The translations under genes and the position numbers were made by a program. The notes below the pieces were generated by a model, which saw only the letters and a list, made by a program, of their open reading frames with translations, was not told the DNA's origin and did no database searches. From Bacteroidia bacterium (lineage in GTDB: Bacteria; Bacteroidota; Bacteroidia; Chitinophagales; Chitinophagaceae): 52,512 nucleotides of DNA. The stretch is from positions 1 to 52,512 of the forward strand of contig JAUIBA010000029.1 in NCBI GenBank assembly GCA_030427635.1, written 5' to 3'. Below are positions 47,291 through 52,512 of this stretch, piece after piece; within the stretch, counting starts at the first letter, position 1; each line of letters starts with the position of its first letter.

Positions 47291-48265
47291 TTACCAACCC
47301 AGCAGGTAAGCAAAGATGAGTGGTGCCACTATAGTAGCATCACTTTCTACAATAAACTTAGGAGTGTTGATATCCAGCTTACCCCATGTAATCTTTTCAT
47401 TAGGCACAGCACCGCTGTATGAGCCATAAGAGGTAGTACTATCACTTATCTGGCAGAAATAGCTCCAGAAAGGAACATCATGCCACTCCAGGTCCTGGTA
47501 CATCATAGGCACAACACAGATAGGGAAATCACCAGCTATACCGCCACCTATCTGGAAGAAGCCAACGCCTTTTCCTGAAGAGTTGTTACGGTACCAGTCA
47601 GACAGCCACACCATATATTCTATACCGCTCTTCATGGTAGAGGCCTGAAGCTCACCTTTGATGCAGTAAGAAGCAAAAATGTTACCCATAGTACTGTCTT
47701 CCCATCCCGGTACAACTATTGGCAGATTACGCTCTGCAGCAGCAATCATCCAGCTATGCTTAGGGTCTATTTCATAATCGGACTTCATTACCTCACTCAG
47801 GAGCAGTTTGTACATATACTCATGCGGGAAATATCGCTCGCCTTTTTCCTCTGCGTCTTTCCATATCTTGTGTATATGACGCTGTATGCGGCGGAATGCT
47901 TCCTCCTCAGGTATACAGGTATCAGTAACACGGTTAAAACCATTTTCCAGCAGGTCCCACTCTTCTTTAGGGCTGAGGTCACGGTAGTTAGGTACTCTCT
48001 TATAGTGGGTATGCGCCACCAGATTCATAATATCTTCTTCCAGGTTAGCGCCTGTACATGATATAATATCTACCTTACCGGCACGTATCATTTCGGCAAG
48101 TGAAATGCCCAGCTCGGCAGTACTCATGGCACCGGCAAGCGAAATAAGCATTTTACCACCTTCCAGCAAGTGTGTTTCATAACCTTTTGCGGCATCTACC
48201 AATGCAGCGGCATTGAAGTGGCGATAGTGGTGCTGAATAAACTGAGAAACAGGTCCTTTGTTCAT
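47291..48265 (-). CDS. Deoxyhypusine synthase-like protein
   Basis: 324 aa from ATG 48265 (MNKGPVSQFIQHHYRHF); the frame is open 34 codons further. NAD-dependent deoxyhypusine synthase fold. Active-site lysine Lys296 sits in ITWGKLDI, equal to the human SWGK context around Lys329, and preceding SYGSYSGAVPNE matches SGARPDE; TGANLEEDI and GGGIAGDF are NAD-site segments. Bacteria lack eIF5A, so the natural substrate is probably a polyamine (homospermidine-type chemistry) or another protein lysine. Monocistronic. Confidence 0.88.
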   Translation of the reverse strand: MNKGPVSQFIQHHYRHFNAAALVDAAKGYETHLLEGGKMLISLAGAMSTAELGISLAEMIRAGKVDIISCTGANLEEDIMNLVAHTHYKRVPNYRDLSPKEEWDLLENGFNRVTDTCIPEEEAFRRIQRHIHKIWKDAEEKGERYFPHEYMYKLLLSEVMKSDYEIDPKHSWMIAAAERNLPIVVPGWEDSTMGNIFASYCIKGELQASTMKSGIEYMVWLSDWYRNNSSGKGVGFFQIGGGIAGDFPICVVPMMYQDLEWHDVPFWSYFCQISDSTTSYGSYSGAVPNEKITWGKLDINTPKFIVESDATIVAPLIFAYLLGW

Positions 48266-48403
48266 ATAAACTATAAATAGTGTGTTATAAAAAGTGGGGT
48301 AAAGATAAGTCAATCGGCTCACAGGCAAATGTGATTTGCCTGTGAGCTGTAGAAACATAATATGCACAGAGAAAACATTACATATTCCAATGTGCAGAAG
48401 GTC

Positions 48404-50518
48404 TTATCCTTTATAAGTGAGCCCCATATTCCACAGCAGGAAAGACCACTTATCGGCCTGCTCTGCAATAATCATATCGGTAGGCTTACCGGCACCATGG
48501 CCAGCCTTTGTCTCAATACGTATTAATGTAGGATTACTACCTGTTTGCCCGGCCTGAAGTGCAGCTGCAAACTTGAATGAGTGTGCAGGTACTACCCTGT
48601 CATCATGATCACCTGTAGTGACCATAGTAGCCGGATAGTTCTGCTTACTTACATTATGAACAGGTGAATACTTGTACAGATAGCTGAACATCTCTTTGCT
48701 ATCCTCGGCAGTACCATAGTCATAAGACCAGCCTGCACCTGCTGTAAACTTATTATAGCGCAGCATATCCATTACCCCTACAGCCGGGAAACATACTTTA
48801 AACAAATCGGGCCGTTGTGTCATACAGGCACCTACCAGCAAACCGCCATTAGAGCCCCCGGCTATCGCCAGATAATCTTTGGATGTGTATTTCTCTTTTA
48901 TCAGGTATTCTGCAGCACCTATAAAGTCGTCAAATACATTCTGTTTCTGCATTTTAGTACCCGCATTATGCCATTTGTCGCCATACTCGCCACCACCGCG
49001 AAGGTTAGCAACTGCATATATGCCCCCTGTCTCCATAAATACCAGATTGCTCACGCTGAATGACGGTGTGAGACTGATATTAAAGCCACCATAGCCATAA
49101 AGGAGTACCGGATTTTTACCATTCGGTTCCATTCCCTTTTTATAGGTGATAATCATAGGCACTTTTGTGCCGTCTTTAGAAGTATAAAATACCTGACGGC
49201 TCTCAAACTGTGTGGGGTCAAACAGCACCTGCGACTTTTTATATACTTCCGATTTTCCGGTAGTAAGATCATACCTGAAAATGGTAGGCGGATACACATA
49301 AGAAGTGAAGGAATAATACAGCTCTTTGTCATGCATCTTGCCGCCAAAGCCACCTGCACTACCTAACCCCGGTAATGCAATTTCCTTTTCTTTCACTCCT
49401 TTCAGGTCATACTGATATACTTTGGAAACTGCATTTTCTATATACTTTGCAAAGATTTTGCCACCACAGGTAGAGATACTAAGCGGAAATTCGGTTTCAG
49501 GTATCAGCGTCTTCCAGTTAGCGCTTGCCGGGCTGGAAGCATCTACGGTTACCAGTTTACGATTAGGTGCACCCTGATTGGTAAGGATATATAGTTTGCT
49601 GCCCACATTATATGCTACATCCTGCTCATGGTCAAAGCCTGTTACTACCGGCACTATCGGAGCATCTTTTTTAGTAAGGTCCTGAATGTACAGCTCATTG
49701 CCATAAGTAGCATTGGCGGCAGAGATAATGAGCATAGTCTCATCTTCAGTAACACCGCCACCTACGTAACGACGGGGAGTAGCCTCACCGCCAAAGATGA
49801 GTTTGTCCTGAGCCTGAGGTGTACCCAGCTTATGAAAGAACAGCTTATGTATCTGTGTTTTTTCAGACAGCTGACTCCCTTTAGGCTTATCATAGCTGCT
49901 GTAATAAAAACCGGTAGTGCCCAGCCAGGACAAACCGCTGAACTTAACATCGCGCAGCGTATCATCTACCTTCTTACCGGTTTTTGTATCAATAACTATC
50001 ACCTTGCGCCAGTCACTGCCACCCTCACTTACCTGATAGGCGGCAAGAGTACCATCTTTGCTGAAGCTGATACCCTGTAGCGAGCTGGTACCATCGGCCG
50101 AGAATTTATTGGGGTTCAGAAATACTTCAGGGGCATCATTACCCTTCTGCCGGTACAGAATGCTCTGATTCTGCAGGCCATCATTCTTATAGAAGTATGT
50201 ATAATCCCCCTCACGGAATGGAGCAGAGTATTTCTCATAATTCCACAATGTAGTAAGCCGCTTTTTTATATCCCGGCGAAAAGGGATGCGGTCCAGATAC
50301 GCATCAGTAACCTTATTCTGCTCTATAACCCATGCTTTCGTATCATCGGCCATATCATTTTCCAGCCAGCGGTATGGGTCAGTTACCTTAACGCCAAAAT
50401 AGTCGTCTGTCTGCTGAACCGTCTTCGTAGCCGGGTAATGCCCTGTAAAGGCATTCATCTGCGCATTTGCCATAAATCCTGATAATAAAATAGTAGTACA
50501 AAGCCCTAATGTTCTCAT
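48404..50518 (-). CDS. Prolyl oligopeptidase family serine peptidase
   Basis: 704 aa from ATG 50518 (MRTLGLCTTILLSGFMANAQ), a signal peptide; eight further codons upstream are open. A seven-bladed propeller (about 75-420) gates an alpha/beta-hydrolase domain with the S9A triad Ser556 (AGGSNGGLL), Asp640 (GDHDDRVVP) and His674 (KAGHGAGKP). It cleaves short peptides after proline; export suggests periplasmic peptide scavenging. Follows the KAP-HxlR frame on the same strand with a 164-bp gap. Confidence 0.93.
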   Translation of the reverse strand: MRTLGLCTTILLSGFMANAQMNAFTGHYPATKTVQQTDDYFGVKVTDPYRWLENDMADDTKAWVIEQNKVTDAYLDRIPFRRDIKKRLTTLWNYEKYSAPFREGDYTYFYKNDGLQNQSILYRQKGNDAPEVFLNPNKFSADGTSSLQGISFSKDGTLAAYQVSEGGSDWRKVIVIDTKTGKKVDDTLRDVKFSGLSWLGTTGFYYSSYDKPKGSQLSEKTQIHKLFFHKLGTPQAQDKLIFGGEATPRRYVGGGVTEDETMLIISAANATYGNELYIQDLTKKDAPIVPVVTGFDHEQDVAYNVGSKLYILTNQGAPNRKLVTVDASSPASANWKTLIPETEFPLSISTCGGKIFAKYIENAVSKVYQYDLKGVKEKEIALPGLGSAGGFGGKMHDKELYYSFTSYVYPPTIFRYDLTTGKSEVYKKSQVLFDPTQFESRQVFYTSKDGTKVPMIITYKKGMEPNGKNPVLLYGYGGFNISLTPSFSVSNLVFMETGGIYAVANLRGGGEYGDKWHNAGTKMQKQNVFDDFIGAAEYLIKEKYTSKDYLAIAGGSNGGLLVGACMTQRPDLFKVCFPAVGVMDMLRYNKFTAGAGWSYDYGTAEDSKEMFSYLYKYSPVHNVSKQNYPATMVTTGDHDDRVVPAHSFKFAAALQAGQTGSNPTLIRIETKAGHGAGKPTDMIIAEQADKWSFLLWNMGLTYKG

Positions 50519-50682
50519 AAAATATAATATTGAAGACTGCAAATGTAAACAACCCCAACATTATACCCGGCTGGCAATCACAGAAGTCCCCCACAAAATA
50601 CTCCTGTTTGTATGTAGGCTTGTACACTGAATCTTATTCAGTACACAATTTACTCAGTAAATGGAGCAATAGCTGAGTAGCA

Positions 50683-50991
50683 TCATATCAGTGTCTCCAT
50701 CTGGCGAAACAGTGGAATAAGCGCACTTCCCTTTTCAGAAAGCACATATTCTATATGCAGTGGCTTTTCACTTATCACGTTTCTGATAAGCAATCCCTGC
50801 TCTTCCATTTCCCTGATGGCTACTGAAAGAGATTGTTTATTAGCGCCTGCCAGTTGTCGCAGCAGCATACTAAAGCGTACCGGCCCCTCTGCTGCCAGTC
50901 TGAATATCTGTGCTTTCCATTTCCCAGACAGCATTTTCAGCAGTCCTTCTGCCGGGCATCCATCAGGGTCGGTATTGGTTGTGGTGGTCAT
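50683..50991 (-). CDS. HxlR-family transcriptional regulator
   Basis: 102 aa if started at the ATG 50991 (MTTTTNTDPDGCPAEGLLKML). The full HxlR winged helix is present: CP near the N-terminus (thiol-sensing Cys in some family members), GKWKAQIFRLAAEGPVRFSMLLRQLAGANKQSLSVAIREMEEQGLL and wing IEYVLSEKGSALIPL. Normal size for the family, so it can act alone; but it is also in frame with the upstream KAP sequence. Base composition resembles the core genes, unlike the KAP part. Target gene unknown; prolyl oligopeptidase lies downstream. Confidence 0.85.
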   Translation of the reverse strand: MTTTTNTDPDGCPAEGLLKMLSGKWKAQIFRLAAEGPVRFSMLLRQLAGANKQSLSVAIREMEEQGLLIRNVISEKPLHIEYVLSEKGSALIPLFRQMETLI

Positions 50992-52416
50992 GTTTTTCTG
51001 ACTTATTGTATAGCTTATGCCCCCGTCCGACCTTTGTCCTTCAAACTTAGTCACAATACGGCTCATTAGATAATGAATATCTTCAGTAAGTATATTTCTA
51101 AACCATTCGCTGTACCCTTCCAATAATACCATCAATTTTATATGCTTCAGATAGTCATCATAGTTTTCTTGTGGTATAATATTCTTCAGCAGTGTCAATA
51201 AATTGCTTTGCTTTTCCTCATCACACCAACGTTTTGCGACAGTGAAAAATTCCTCAATTGACTTTGTCTTTGCTTCATTCCACTCAGGAAGCGATATAAC
51301 ATTGAACAGCTGAAAATGGATATGTATAAGAAAATTGTCAGGATATATTATCGACCTAATACCCTTTCCAAAAGAATTGAACAGAAAGCTCAATATGTCT
51401 TTAGCCTCCTCATCATACTTTTCAGAAGGAGACTTATCAACTTCATAAACATTCTTATTATTCTCAGATCTCTTTATCAATTTATACTTACTTAACTGAA
51501 GAAAAACAGTTGGGAACTGAAGTTTCAGAATCTCCATACATATTAACTCAGCTAAATCCACTTCATCCTTCAGAATAGAATAGCTGATTTGAAAGCTATT
51601 TACTAACCGCTTCACATCTCTGATATTATCCAGATATTTTTCAAACACATAGTATGTTTCATGCAAATTTTCGTGCCATGCAAAAGAATTACTGTATAAT
51701 GCATCTTCTAGCTCCCCTCTATCTTTAGAATCTAAAATGACCGTTTCCATCATCTTTTGAAACTCATTTAAAAGAACCTGTTTCCTTATTGGAGGCAAAG
51801 GCAAAACATATTGAAATATCTTCTGAATATATCGTTCAGCATTTGATACAGAGTCAGATTTCGTAAGGGTATTGATTACATACTCATAATCAAATGCACT
51901 TACGAAAAAGAGGTTTTCAAAATTGGCTATGTTTCTGATTAACTTTAAAACATCCAGTATTTCTTCTCCTGTCAATCTATCCAAGTCATCAATTATTATT
52001 ACAAAACGTAAGCCTGTATTTTTAATAATTGAATTAACTATTTCAAAGTTGCTGGATAAATTATTCTCTGTAACCAGTAAATCGCTCGCATTTAATAGTT
52101 TTATTAGAGGGTTATCGTCATATGCTGACATTAAGCTTTTTGCATATTTTGTTATTTCTTTTGGAGCATTCTTGCTATATTTTTTTACTGTAACAATGAG
52201 TTGTTCAAAAAAACACTCATATATATTAGAAGGACTTCCCGCTTTCCAAGGGTTAAACCAAATCAGAACATTCACATCTTCCTTAGACAGTTCTTTCTTT
52301 AGTAATTTTAACATTGTAGTCTTTCCACTTCCCCAATCACCTGTTATTGCAATTGAAAATGCGCTTTTAACCTGCGTATTATTTCTGGTAATGAGGCCAA
52401 AAATGGTTGGTGAATT
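50683..52416 (-). CDS. KAP P-loop NTPase fused in frame to HxlR regulator (5' end missing)
   Basis: The frame is open from 52416 (just after a TAA at 52417-52419) to 50683, 577 codons. Residues numbered from 52416: Walker A GDWGSGKTT at 26-34, which precedes the first Met (codon 35), so that Met is not the real start; Walker B VIIIDDLDRL and FVSAFDYEYVI follow. No usable start codon lies in the first 34 codons, so the 5' end is cut by the terminal repeat. The KAP part is AT-rich. It runs without a stop into a complete HxlR domain. KAP ATPases are often membrane-linked and include phage-exclusion protein PifA. Confidence 0.7.
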   Translation of the reverse strand, partial: NSPTIFGLITRNNTQVKSAFSIAITGDWGSGKTTMLKLLKKELSKEDVNVLIWFNPWKAGSPSNIYECFFEQLIVTVKKYSKNAPKEITKYAKSLMSAYDDNPLIKLLNASDLLVTENNLSSNFEIVNSIIKNTGLRFVIIIDDLDRLTGEEILDVLKLIRNIANFENLFFVSAFDYEYVINTLTKSDSVSNAERYIQKIFQYVLPLPPIRKQVLLNEFQKMMETVILDSKDRGELEDALYSNSFAWHENLHETYYVFEKYLDNIRDVKRLVNSFQISYSILKDEVDLAELICMEILKLQFPTVFLQLSKYKLIKRSENNKNVYEVDKSPSEKYDEEAKDILSFLFNSFGKGIRSIIYPDNFLIHIHFQLFNVISLPEWNEAKTKSIEEFFTVAKRWCDEEKQSNLLTLLKNIIPQENYDDYLKHIKLMVLLEGYSEWFRNILTEDIHYLMSRIVTKFEGQRSDGGISYTISQKNMTTTTNTDPDGCPAEGLLKMLSGKWKAQIFRLAAEGPVRFSMLLRQLAGANKQSLSVAIREMEEQGLLIRNVISEKPLHIEYVLSEKGSALIPLFRQMETLI

Positions 52417-52512
52417 TTAGCGAAAATATATTTAATATACGGCTGTCAGTTTGAAGAGGAAGCGGGCTCTGCTGGAGAGCAACCTGCCAGCAATAAGACT
52501 GATGCTTAGACG
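52387..52512. repeat. Terminal inverted repeat, right copy (contig end)
   Basis: Exact reverse complement of bases 1-126. Its inner 30 bases are in frame with the KAP NTPase (52387-52416); outside that the frame is closed by TAA. Confidence 0.9.

Overview
The window looks like a chromosomal contig from a Bacteroidota bacterium, most likely of the order Chitinophagales. Several things point there: promoters of the Bacteroidota type (TTG, about 20 bp, TAnnTTTG), weak Shine-Dalgarno sequences, a secreted protein with a type IX secretion C-terminal sorting domain, many SpI/SpII-exported proteins, a eukaryote-like class Ia ribonucleotide reductase and a CAT-type amino acid permease. No rRNA, tRNA, CRISPR array or phage structural gene was seen. 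The first 126 bases and the last 126 bases are exact reverse complements, which is most simply read as the two contig ends running into the same repeat in opposite orientation.

Layout. 0.1-8.4 kb: lipase-like lipoprotein, LytTR response regulator, amino acid permease, TMTC-like GT-C/TPR membrane protein, L,D-transpeptidase and OxyR. 8.5-12 kb: a small unknown protein, branched-chain aminotransferase, an AIM24/TIGR00266 protein and superoxide dismutase. 12-15.8 kb: nrdB-nrdA behind a cobalamin riboswitch. 16-20.3 kb: a secreted Cys-rich protein, SlyD-like FKBP, three small unknown genes, and a cold-shock group (Csp, RhlE-type helicase, RRM protein). 20.5-24.1 kb: two GNAT acetyltransferases and an ArsR-SRPBCC-DoxX-DUF1801-DUF4256 operon with a tandem operator. 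24.2-31 kb: catalase-peroxidase KatG and several secreted or membrane proteins of unknown function.

The clearest accessory region is 31283-35288: a complete IS1595-type element with 26-bp inverted ends and a perfect 8-bp target duplication. Besides the transposase it carries a minus-strand cargo (two-TM protein, lipoprotein, DUF4760 membrane protein), small ORFs and a densely structured non-coding segment. From 35.5 to 50.5 kb the content is again core: RNase R coupled to a polyprenyl synthase and a geranylgeranyl-reductase-like flavoprotein, aspartate aminotransferase, a TolB-propeller amidohydrolase, Fmt, acyl-CoA dehydrogenase, a deoxyhypusine-synthase-like enzyme and prolyl oligopeptidase. 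The right end carries an AT-rich, 5'-truncated KAP P-loop NTPase whose frame runs without a stop into a complete HxlR regulator.

Functional links: OxyR, KatG and SOD form a dispersed peroxide/superoxide defence set. The B12 riboswitch on a B12-independent RNR implies that a B12-dependent RNR exists elsewhere in the genome. The most unusual items are the riboswitch-nrdBA pairing, the cargo-carrying IS1595 element with its structured segment, and the KAP-HxlR fusion.
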